From contig MCGT01000023.1 in assembly GCA_002104935.1 (NCBI GenBank), positions 310,001 to 374,000 on the forward strand: a stretch of 64,000 nucleotides of DNA, read 5' to 3'. Below the pieces are notes generated by a model that was not told where the DNA came from, did no database searches, and saw only the letters and a program-made list of their open reading frames with translations. Source of the DNA: Hesseltinella vesiculosa. Its lineage: Eukaryota > Mucoromycota > Mucoromycetes > Mucorales > Cunninghamellaceae. A program made the position numbers and the translations under genes. Positions within the stretch are counted from its first letter, which is position 1. Every line of letters starts with the position of its first letter. Below are positions 10,561-19,600 of this stretch, piece by piece.

Positions 10561-10735
10561 TTTTTTTTCGGAAAGTTAACCTTGTCCCTGAAAATGCTCA
10601 ACCTTTTTCTTCTTATATAAGGCTATTTCATGGGGGGCCATACCCCTATAGTGCGTGCGATTATAAGTAGCATGTAGCATTGTTGATGAGACAAGCAGGA
10701 AGAAGAAGCGCAGAGGTCTCTTTGCTGAGAAAACC
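10561..10735. repeat. Fanzor promoter segment, tandemly duplicated
   Basis: This promoter and 5' UTR segment is similar, with scattered substitutions and small gaps, to about 11190-11335 in the same orientation. Shared marks are GAAAGTT(A)ACC near the start codon, TTCTTATATAAGGCTAT, and AGTG(A/C)GTGCGAT further upstream. With the adjoining coding fragments it shows that an extra Fanzor 5' end lies next to the intact one. Confidence 0.65.
10611..10622 (-). promoter_or_regulatory. TATA box of the Fanzor gene
   Basis: CTTATATAAGG lies about 55 bp upstream of the chosen Fanzor ATG on the minus strand. The same motif, with similar flanks, is preserved in the decayed second copy at 11239-11250, which supports its being part of the original element promoter. 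Confidence 0.55.
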
Positions 10736-10787
10736 TTAAATTTGAAACCTGATTTCCATTTTTATTTGCCAAAGAGGTTGGTGCAGA

Positions 10788-11189
10788 TTATGCAGCATTT
10801 TTCTTCAGAAATGATTCAACCACAAACTTTTGAAAACCCAGGAGCTCATGCTTGGCCATATCTTTTTGAATCTGTCCATATTTTTCCATCGATGGACACC
10901 ACCAAGAGGGGTGATATTGAGATGTGGGTAGGCGCGGGAGAAGAGACTGTATTTGTCTGTCAGAGTAGGAGCAAACACGCCGATCACAGGGTGTTTGGTG
11001 ATTGGCAAACCTCAAAAGACGGGGAGGGCAGGAAGCATAGTTGCTCCTGCTCCTGCTTGACTGTGCTTTGCTATTGATAAAATGGATAGATGGCCCAGCT
11101 ACTTCATCGTTATCATCTTCTTGTTTGGACTCGCCTACATCGGTCAAAAATAAACGTTCTGTCAAGAACTAGATTCAAGCGCTACGCAT
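10788..11189 (-). pseudogene. decayed Fanzor N-terminal fragment
   Basis: Read on the minus strand, this matches the first exon of the intact Fanzor in pieces: RLFLTDVGE against RLFLIAVDD, EVAGPSIHFIN against EEAGPSTHFIN, then KYGQIQKDMAKHELLGFQKFVVESF against KYGQIQEYMAKQEVVDFQSFVVENF. A large internal segment, roughly the counterpart of 10020-10370, is missing. The ATG corresponding to the intact start (11189) is followed within seven codons by two in-frame stops, and further frame changes occur. It cannot make a nuclease. It is more diverged from the intact gene than the inverted repeats are from each other, so it is an older copy. Confidence 0.75.
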
Positions 11190-11519
11190 TTTTTTTTGAA
11201 AAGTTTACCCTGTCGCTGAAAGTACCCAATCTTTCGCTTCTTATATAAGGCTATTCATGAGTGGCCAACCTCTATAGTGAGTGCGATCAAAAGTGGTGTG
11301 TAGCGTTGTTGAAGCTAAAGAGAAAAAGCATGTTGAATCGCTTTTACTCGAATTTTTCGTTTTAGAATTGGATGAGAAAATAGAATTAGGAATGGAAGAG
11401 CGAGAGGCAAGAGTGGAAGCAGAGAGGAACATGGTTGGAGATGGCGGTTGACGGATGGCATGTGTAGTAAAGCTGGAAGGAATGATTTCGCACCGCACGT
11501 TTTGGTAAGGGCACACTCT

Positions 11520-11934
11520 GAAGGAGGTTGGCGACGTTTTTCTCCAAACATGCAGTTCCCGGAAGTGGCGTCCGTCGAATTTACCTGTCCTCTTTCCCGC
11601 AATGGACTCCTCCACCTCCGCTTCCCACAACCGCCATTCCCACGTTGAGAAAACGATCACCACGTACGAGGGGCCCAACGCCACACACAAAACTGTCACC
11701 ACCAACACCATGACGACCACGACGATCCCTGCAAGTCAAGAGGCTGATCAAAAGTTGTACTCTGTCAAGCACTGCAACACGTGCAACACAGACTGGCACC
11801 GCGACCAAAATGCCTCTCGAAACATACTTGCCATTGCCTGGAACACCATCTTCTTGGGGCGCCGTCCTACCGTCTTCGCCCGCCCAGGCAACGTCTCACC
11901 CCCGCAACTCCCCCCCTCCTCTTGGCCGGACTGA
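11520..11934 (+). pseudogene. Fanzor C-terminal fragment in opposite orientation
   Basis: On the plus strand this repeats the end of the Fanzor gene. The first ~80 bp are a diverged match to the segment after the CSAC half of the zinc ribbon. About 145 bp, including the Thr-rich codons, are then missing, and from 11608 onward the match to the intact gene appears exact. An ATG at 11602 opens a 110-codon frame holding the second zinc-ribbon half (CNTC) and the RuvC-III motif but no RuvC-I or RuvC-II, so any product would be catalytically dead. Whether it is expressed is unknown. Confidence 0.75.
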
Positions 11935-12102
11935 AACCGTGCCATACTGCGTCGTCGGCTCTTGTTGGATACCTCTGAATGTACCGATGCAAGTCTGGCT
12001 AGCGCAGTGTCTCGTTTATTTTTTTTTTAAAAAAAGGTGAGCCTCTCGTTCCAATTGATTCAGTTTGTGCTCACTCCGCTTTTTTTCTCGATTTAGAAAT
12101 AA
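11608..12102. repeat. 495-bp inverted repeat, right copy
   Basis: Reverse complement of 6892-7386. It forms the right end of the Fanzor element and carries a second copy of the gene's 3' end and 3' flank, now pointing outward to the right. Confidence 0.9.
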
Positions 12103-12103
12103 T
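11935..12103 (+). ncRNA. second candidate Fanzor guide RNA scaffold, outward-facing
   Basis: This repeats the region after the Fanzor stop in opposite orientation, with the GTGAGC/GCTCAC stem at 12037-12042 and 12069-12074. If transcribed rightward it would take its guide from host DNA starting CATCACAATTTTTGCG. No promoter for this copy was identified, so it is weaker than the left candidate. Confidence 0.25.
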
Positions 12104-12110
12104 CATCACA
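12104..12110. repeat. right copy of 7-bp putative target site duplication
   Basis: CATCACA flush with the right end of the Fanzor element; partner of 6884-6890. An eight-base duplication with one mismatch is also compatible. Confidence 0.6.
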
Positions 12111-12277
12111 ATTTTTGCGTTGTACCAAAAAAGGCAAGTGGCATTTGTCTCGGACACGAGCGCCTGGACATGGCTTTTTTCCTCTGCTAGGCCGAAACGA
12201 GGAAGAAGCTATACATTTATCATGGTAGAAGAAGAATAAAACATGAGCCTGATTGGCTCGAGGTATGAGGTTATCTT

Positions 12278-14332
12278 TTATTGACTGCGTCTGGTAAATT
12301 TCATGCTATCGTTGCCAGTGGATTCAATATCATACAAGCGGATGGCTGAGGAGATGATACCTTTAATTTGATGTGTGGCAAACCAGCGGCCTTTTGAAAA
12401 AAAAAAAAGATGGTCAGCATTCCTATTGTCAACGGGTCCAAAATGAACTTACCAGGGCAAGCATGTCTAAGGATAAAATGAAAAGAGAGAATTGAATGAT
12501 CGAGTTGAATTGTGAGAGAGGCACTTACTTTCCCATGCCAAAGGAAACAAAGTCCTCACCAACTTTTGTGACAGATTTGTCGCCAACGTGTCGGAAAGGG
12601 TTGAATTCGTTCAAAGGCTTTTCATCTTTGCTTGGATAATGAAAATGGAGATGCCAAAAGTTGATGTAGACTTCGTCACCTGGTAGCCGAGGTTAAAACG
12701 GTTAGTTCAGAGCATTGTTTTTGCTTCCAACGGCATTTACCTGGGCGAATGACAGCACCGCTTTTTAGGACAACATCGTGTTGGGTGATGTTGGTGTGTG
12801 CGTGGCCCAGATCATTGCCACCGAATCGGAAGGCTTCGCGTAAGAAGCTATCGAGTTTGACCAGACGGCGATAGACACTGGCGGCGTTTTTGACAAAAAA
12901 GAGGTCGCGGTCAGGCTCGTCCATGGAGATTTTGCCTCGAGCTTGTTGTTCGTTGATTTCATCGGTGATGGCTTGCTCTTGCTCTTCACGGATCCCTTGC
13001 ACCAGTTGGGCATTCCTCAGCAGACCTTGCAGCATGCCGACGGCCGTTGCCACCGTTGTCAATACGCCCACAAAGAAAAACACCACCACAAATGTCGTCA
13101 GTGTCTCGACATTTTCTTGGCTGTATTCCTTGATATGCAACGTCATAGCCCATTTGAAAAAGTCGCTCTGAAAAAACTAGGTCGTTAGCAATGGCAGTGG
13201 CAGTGGCAGTGGCAGTTTTTTTTTTTTTTTTGTTACCTCTTCATTGTGGCCATTTTTAAATCTATTTCGCAGCTGCTCGTCCACAATAGCACGGAGACCT
13301 TCGCGTGCCTTGTTCATGCCATCCATTCGAGGATAGTACCACCTATAAAGATTGGCCGCGTAAATGCTTATTTTTTTTCAAGGCTGCCGTTGATCTTACG
13401 CCATATATTTCTCATGGAACCAGGGTAGGACTTGATGAGCGAGGCCCATGTTGAATTCACCACTGACACTACCGAGCATTTGCATAAACACGGACACCAT
13501 GGGCGTTTTTTCACAGATCTCGTCACCAAAAAAGGCAGACACCACAGCCGAAGCCACGCCTTCAGAAATGAATTGTGACAGCTGCGTCACCTCTAAAAAA
13601 AAATCGAATCGATAGGGATGAATGGGGCGTGACGAGACATGAAGAAAGTTGATGAGATTACCTTTGCCTTCGCCAAGTCGTTCCTTGAAATAAATATTGA
13701 ACTATGGCAAAAAAAAGAAGGTGAGCTGGCCAGGAATAAAAAAGGAGAAACTTACTCTAGTGAGAGCACGTGAACTGTATTCTTTCAGATTAGGGTTGAG
13801 TTCCTTGACAATGGCGTCTTGTACTGAGGTTTTGGGCAGTTTGTAGGGATATCGTTTGAAAAAGTGCAGGGCTTGGAACCGTTTTTCTTGGCTAACATTA
13901 AAGCTTAGGTCAGGATGCGAAAAGACTTCAGCAGCGTGGTCCATGCCAACAATTGTGACGATCTATGTAAATGAAAGGTAAGGCCATGTTTATGACAAAA
14001 TCAAGCAGCACTCACCTTGCCAAAGAGATGTGCTTTGTAGACAGAGCCATATTTCTCGTCGCAGGCTTTTAAAAATCCGGTTTTATTCTTATTGTAAAGA
14101 ACAGTCGAGCCAAAAATGGGCCATGTGTAAGGCACCATTGGAATATCATCCTGCAAACCAAAAAGAGGTTGAGTTTCCGATTTTTTTATTTTATTTTATT
14201 TTTTACCAATTTGCGGTTGGTCAGCGAATAAGCCAAAGCGATGAACGCAAGAGTGGCAGTGGATCCCACTAACCATGGCTTGTCTTTGAGATTAGTAGAT
14301 TCCAGTAGTTGACGAGCGTAAGTATCCAGCAT
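12278..14332 (-). CDS. cytochrome P450 monooxygenase, membrane-anchored
   Basis: Ten exons (14332-14207, 14150-14016, 13962-13756, 13701-13662, 13592-13400, 13342-13237, 13167-12741, 12679-12529, 12466-12453, 12390-12278) give 503 aa. An N-terminal hydrophobic helix (ATLAFIALAYSL) should anchor it in the ER. The K-helix ExxR is REAFR, the PERF-like segment is FNPFRHVG, and the haem loop is FGMGKHACPGRWFA with the cysteine ligand. The haem-ligand cysteine lies in a 14-nt microexon. The I-helix reads FFFVGVLTTVAT, lacking the usual acidic residue before Thr. It is tandem with swi1, whose start is 265 bp downstream if the transposon is removed. Substrate is unknown; the family placement among fungal P450s is not resolved here. 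Confidence 0.9.
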
Positions 14333-14393
14333 TGTTAAAAAAGGGAGAATATGGGATGATTTTTTTCTTTTTGCGATCCAGAATCAAACAAGG

Positions 14394-14401
14394 TTTATAT
14401 A
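14394..14401 (-). promoter_or_regulatory. TATA box of the P450 gene
   Basis: TATATAAA on the minus strand, about 62 bp upstream of the P450 start codon, at the spacing usual for a short 5' UTR. Confidence 0.55.
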
Positions 14402-16651
14402 AGCATTTGGATCGGCGCGTAGCAAACCCTTCGGTCCAATCTCGCTCAAAATGGAAACTTATCTCAAAGAACAAGCCTAGTGTAACTGCCTTTCGCTTTT
14501 TTTTTTCTGACCAAGTGAGCTCAGACATGTTGTTTCTTGGCAACTTCTTTGTTCCTTTTTTCATGCTAAATTGCCCGAGGCTAGCCAGTTTTTTTTTTTT
14601 GTATATTCAACGTTGATTGGTCAGCGGCCCCTTCCAATCCTCTTTCACGGCAACGGGGGCAGTTCGAGTCTGCCGTCTGCCAAGAGATGCGCAACCTGGC
14701 GCGTGTGTGTGGCAAACCCGGGTTCAGCAGATGCCATGGAAACAAACCTGTGAACCTATTTTTATATTTATTTTTTCCTTTTGGCTCAGGGAGGCATTTT
14801 CGGTGCCAAACTTTCTATGTAACTCTGTAGCTTCAGATTTATCACGGTCTGGAAACGAGACACTTTGGGTTTAGGAGGCCATTTTATTTTCTATTTTTTG
14901 GCTAGGATGGAAGATGTAACTTTATGCAGCTCTTGTTCGGCTAGCTTGTCTAAAGCTGTGTTTTTGACCATAACTGGGTACCAAACAGATTGGATAGCAT
15001 GTTGGGCGGGGATCTCAACCGATCGTTGTGATTTTTCAGCATCATTGTTATTCATACGATGTGTATCCATGAAAGCGTCACATCGATCCGATAGATCAAT
15101 AATGAAAAGCAGCAGCCTTTTTTTTTTTGAAGAATACTGAGCTGAATACCCAGCTTCATGCATTTGCACCCAAACCTTGCGTATCGTCACGGTGGCATGT
15201 CTCTCAGACACATGGTGTATTTCCACAGTATTCTCGGGATGGCTTTACATTGTCATGTGTCATTTTTCACGGCACTCTTCTTTGACCTACGCTAAGAATT
15301 GCAGCGTTTGTCTGATGCCCGCCTTATTTTATTTTGTCACACAAGCGCGGATCAAAGGCTTTCCATTCCAGCGTGCAGCAGAAGAGGGCAATAAATAGGT
15401 AAAATCAAGGTTAACTCATCCATGTACCTGACCTAGCAAGGATGACATAGATAAACAAAAGGGTCATTTGCGGGGATCATTAGGCAGTGACCAGTCAGGC
15501 CAGATTGTCGGGGAGAAAAAGGGTCACGGTCTAGACATAACACGAGATGCATCCAACCCCTTTGATCTTGGACTGGGGAAAAAAAATGAAGCCCGAAGGG
15601 CAATGTCTCGTTTGGGGGCTACCAGCCTTGTCAACTCAAGTGTCATCTGACCACAAAAAGTGAAAAAAAAAAGAGGCTCAGCTGAGAAAATATCCCTGAT
15701 TGCTGATTGTTGCGCAGTTGCGCATGTCACGCCAATAAAGACAGGTCAATGAGAATGAATCTAACGTGACAAAAAGCGGCAATGGTGGTCGTGGGTGCCA
15801 GAGGCTTTTCGTAACCATGGAAGCCTTTGTGGCGGGAAATGGGCCGGAGGGTGCTACCACGTTAAAACCGAGGAACGGTTGGTAAAGCAGGTGCTGAATT
15901 CCAAAACCTCGAGACCGAGCTGGATAGCAACGGCAGGTAATCCATGCGGCAGTTTACCAAGGAATCACTGGCAAAGGTGGTATTGTGAATTCCTTTTTAT
16001 ATAAGAGACATTGCCAAGGCTCTTTTATAATCAAATATGCAAGGGAGGTTTTTTTTTTTACAGTGTAACGATATGCATGGTGAGGTACAGTGCCAAGGAG
16101 AAAGGGCGCCAGAAAAAAAAAGCTTCCACCAGCTTACTGGCTTGGGTGATTGGAGCTGCCTACCGGTGCAAAAATCAGGAAAGGATCAACCAATTACTGC
16201 TTACTTTCTTACGAATGAGCCATCACACCAGTTTGGAAAACAAGGAAGAGAAGATTGAAAGAGGATGTGCCAGAGTGGGCCTGGTCATTGGCCACTGAGT
16301 TTTGATTTCGCGTGGCCCGTTTGCAAGGAAGCGGGGGGAGGCTTTTTCGTTTTTTTTTTTTTTTTTTTTTGGCACCAAAAAAATATTTTTTCTCTCTTCT
16401 TCCCTGCCCTTTTCATTGCTTTTTGGTGCTTTTTTATTTTAACTAATCCAATCGCCTGTTGGTTTGTTTTTATTTGCACCTTTTTTATTTAAAAGCAAGT
16501 AAGTGAAATGAACCATCATGCCGGGATCCAGAGTAGATGAAACGAAACCAACGCCTTTTTTTTTTTTTTTTGTCCCCTGTAGCCTCTGTACACAATAGTC
16601 CTATCAGGATATGCATTATTGAAAAAAAGCACTCTACATCATCATCAACTA
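14402..16651. other. 2.2-kb gene-poor spacer between P450 and eIF4G
   Basis: The spacer holds upstream regions of the leftward P450 and the rightward eIF4G gene. The open frames longer than 60 codons have no recognisable domain or start context, apart from one small TATA-preceded frame listed separately. I found no tRNA, rRNA or transposon ends. Long T tracts lie at 16350-16371 and 16557-16571, and the sequence just before the eIF4G start is short and AT-rich. Confidence 0.55.
16037..16258 (+). CDS. possible small protein, 73 aa, unknown
   Basis: A 73-codon frame starts MQGRFFF and ends KQGRED. It lies 32 bp downstream of TATATAAG (15998-16005). It has two cysteines, many charged residues, no clear signal peptide, membrane span or domain, and no close relative that I recognise. 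Only the TATA spacing supports it; it may equally be a chance frame in the spacer. Confidence 0.15.
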   Translation: MQGRFFFLQCNDMHGEVQCQGERAPEKKSFHQLTGLGDWSCLPVQKSGKDQPITAYFLTNEPSHQFGKQGRED

Positions 16652-19600
16652 ATGAATAGTACACCCAACTCTAACAACAAATCAGCCAACGCAAAGTCGA
16701 CTCCCCAAGAAGTGTTCAACTACGCTCAAGCGGCCAAACGAAACTCCCAAAACCTGGAAAAGAAGCCCGATTCATCATCACCTGGCAAGCCAGCGTCTGA
16801 CAATGCCAACGTAGCAAAATCGAACGTTAATGGTGCACCATCCAAAAAAGCCATGCCCAAACAACCTGCATCTCAGCAAACCAGCAAACCTTCTTTTGCT
16901 TCTGTGGCCAACTCGTAAGGATTCCCCAGCGCTACAGCACCCGCTCATCCTCTTCTCTTACAGATCGTCCAAGGCTTCGGGCCAGCATTCTAGAAATGCC
17001 TCTGTACAGCTACCTCAAGCTCCCCCCGATGTAGACAAATGTAAAAAAAAAAAAAAAAAAGTTGACCGATGGATCCATGTGACTCACCATTTGATATTAG
17101 CCTCCATTCAATTTGGCTCCATCAATCAAGCTGCTGAATCTACTAATGATGTCACAACTGCAAAGGTGGAGATCATCAAGACAGAAGTGACTTTTGGGAC
17201 TGTGTCCGCTTCAGAAAAGACCTCTGTGGTAAGTGGATCACCTTGTCTTCTCAATCCCCCCTGTTTTTATTTAATATTGATCGCCCCCTCATTTTGGTAG
17301 CAATCACAATCACCTCAACTGCATCCTCCTGCCTCACCTGCATCGTCCTATCAACAGCATCGTCGGGATTCTACCCACTCCAACCACTCGGCTGTCAGTG
17401 GCGATCATTCTCCTGCAAACTCTCCTCATTATCAGCATAGACAACAGCAACATTACAATGGCCCCCGTCATTACAACCAAAACAAGCACAACTACAATTA
17501 CTCGCCCAACATGCAGCACAACCAGCCTGCTTATGCCCACCCCAAGAAGCCCATGTCACCTCACATGCCAGCAGCTCCTGCTCCTGGTATGCCTGTGCAA
17601 AACTCTTGGGGAAATGCTGTGCCTCCCAATCAATACGTACGTCATCTTTCCATTTTTATCTCTTTTTCTCACCCCCCCCGCTCACTCTTCGGCCTTTTTT
17701 TTATATAGTATCAAGGCCCTCCTCAGACGTACCCTTACAATTATCAAATGCCTGTACAGTACGCCAACCCTGAGCCTCAACAAGTCTTCACCCCTCCTCA
17801 ACGCAGCCGTGCCATTGCCATTGTCAACCCCTTGACCAAAGAAGAAATCAAGCCCGAAGTCGCTCCTTCCAGCCCCTCCAAATCGGCCAAACCTGCCGAA
17901 AGCAAGGAGAAGGACTTCTTCAAGCTACCCAGCACCACCACTACCAAGGTCACCATGGTTGATCCTGCTGTCAAGGAACGTGAAGAGCGCGAGCGCCTGG
18001 AACGTGAAGAAGAGGAACGCCTGGCCAAGGAAGAAGCCGAACGCCTGGCCAAGGAAGAAGCCGAACGCAAGCTGAAGGAAGAAGAAGAGCGCAAGGCCAA
18101 GGAAGAAGCCGAACGCCTCGCCAAGGAAGAAGCCGAACGCCTCGCCAAGGAAGAAGAAGAGCGCAAGACCAAAGAAGAGGAAGAACGCAAGGCCAAGGAA
18201 GAAGAAGAACGCAAGGCCAAGGAAGAAGCCGACCGCAAGGCCAAGGAAGAAGAAGCCGAACGCCTCGCCAAGGAAGAAGCTGATCGCATGGCCCGCGAAG
18301 ATGCCGAGCGCAAGGAAGTCGAACGCGTCAAGCGTCAGCTGGACGCCGAAAAGAAAGCTGCTGCCGCTGTCGACTCACCTTCAGCCTCGCCCTCTCCCCA
18401 GCCTGAAACCGAAGCCCCTGCCACCACTGCCACGCCCGCCGCTGCTGCTGCTGACGAAAAGGCCACGGACGCCCCTGTGGATGGTGCCAAATCCACCGGC
18501 AAGCCTGGCCGCCTCGACATTGCCTCCAGCATTCCCAACCACGTCTTGGAAGGCGAAGGTCTGACCCAAAGCCCCACCACGCCCGCCCGCAAAAAGGCCG
18601 CCGCCATTCCTCGCCGCAAGATCGCCGACTTTGATTCCATCACCTACCCCGAAAGCGTGACCAAGCGTCCCACCGGCAACATCTCCATCGGTCCCATCCA
18701 ATACCATATGGAATTCATGACCCAATTCCGCACCCTCTGTCTCGATTGCTTCGAAGACCTGTCCGCCTTCCAAGATATCGGCCGCGACGACAACGAGCAG
18801 CCCCGCCAAGGTCGTCAAGGTAGCATGCAACGCCGCCAAACCTCCGAACGTGGCCGTCCCCGCACCCCCGGCACCCCCACCGGTGAAATGTATGGTGGTC
18901 GTCATGGCTCTCGTGATGGTCGTATGGATTCCATGGGCAAGTTTGCTGGCGGTCGTCCACTGTCTCATCGTGCTGGCAGCGGCGGCATGCCCGGCTCGCC
19001 TGGCTCTCCCGGCCCTATGCAACGTGAAGGCTCACACGGTGGCCGTAGCCGCTCTGGTCGTGGCGGCAAGGGTCGTCATCCTCCTCGCGAACAACCCGGT
19101 GGCCCCACCATTCCTCTGGACCAAGTCGTGCCTCTCGAAAAGAGCGAAAACCGATGGATGCCTACTGTGGTGGCTACCGGAGGTGATCAAGCCGCTGTCG
19201 AAGGCAAGGCCGATGAAGAACTGATTCCTCAAGACGTGATCGCCCGCAAGGTCAAGGCTCTCCTCAACAAGCTCACTCTTGAAAGATTCGACTCTATCAG
19301 CGACAAGATCTGGGACTTTGCTCACCAGTCGGCCAATGAAAAAGATGGCGAGACCGTGCGCGCCGTCATCCAGCTCATCTTTGACAAGGCCTGTGACGAA
19401 CCTGGCTTTGCCAAAATGTGGGCTCAGCTCTGCCACAAGCTGCACGTGTCCATGAGCGCTGCCGACGACATCCACGATGAAAGTAACACCAAGGATAAGA
19501 AGGGCAACCCCGTCACTTCTGGCCATCTCTTCCGCATGTACCTGTTCAACCGCTGTCAACAAGCCTTTGAACGTGGCTGGAAGGTTGACATGCCCGATGT

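Larger units (their letters stand above)
6891..12103 (-). mobile_element. Fanzor-carrying transposon with long terminal inverted repeats
   Basis: The 5213-bp unit starts TTTATTTCTA and ends TAGAAATAAT. It is bounded by 495-bp inverted repeats and by the direct repeat CATCACA. Inside, from left to right: candidate guide-RNA/3' UTR, the intact leftward Fanzor gene, its promoter, a second decayed copy of the promoter and N-terminal region in the same orientation, and a rightward copy of the Fanzor 3' end inside the right inverted repeat. No classical DDE transposase, tyrosine recombinase or reverse transcriptase is visible, so the element would need a transposase in trans or move by another route. 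The inverted repeats include coding sequence, so they are not ordinary short terminal repeats and may have arisen by duplication of the element's 3' end. The apparent identity of the two repeats suggests recent formation or gene conversion. Confidence 0.75.

Noticed and set aside
14655..14690. T-arm-like sequence GGCAGTTCGAGTCTGCC suggesting a tRNA
   Set aside because: No matching acceptor, D-arm or anticodon arm could be folded within 75-90 bp on either side.
14891..15226. 111-codon minus-strand frame in the gene-poor spacer
   Set aside because: No recognisable domain, no promoter or leader context and ordinary base composition; treated as chance.
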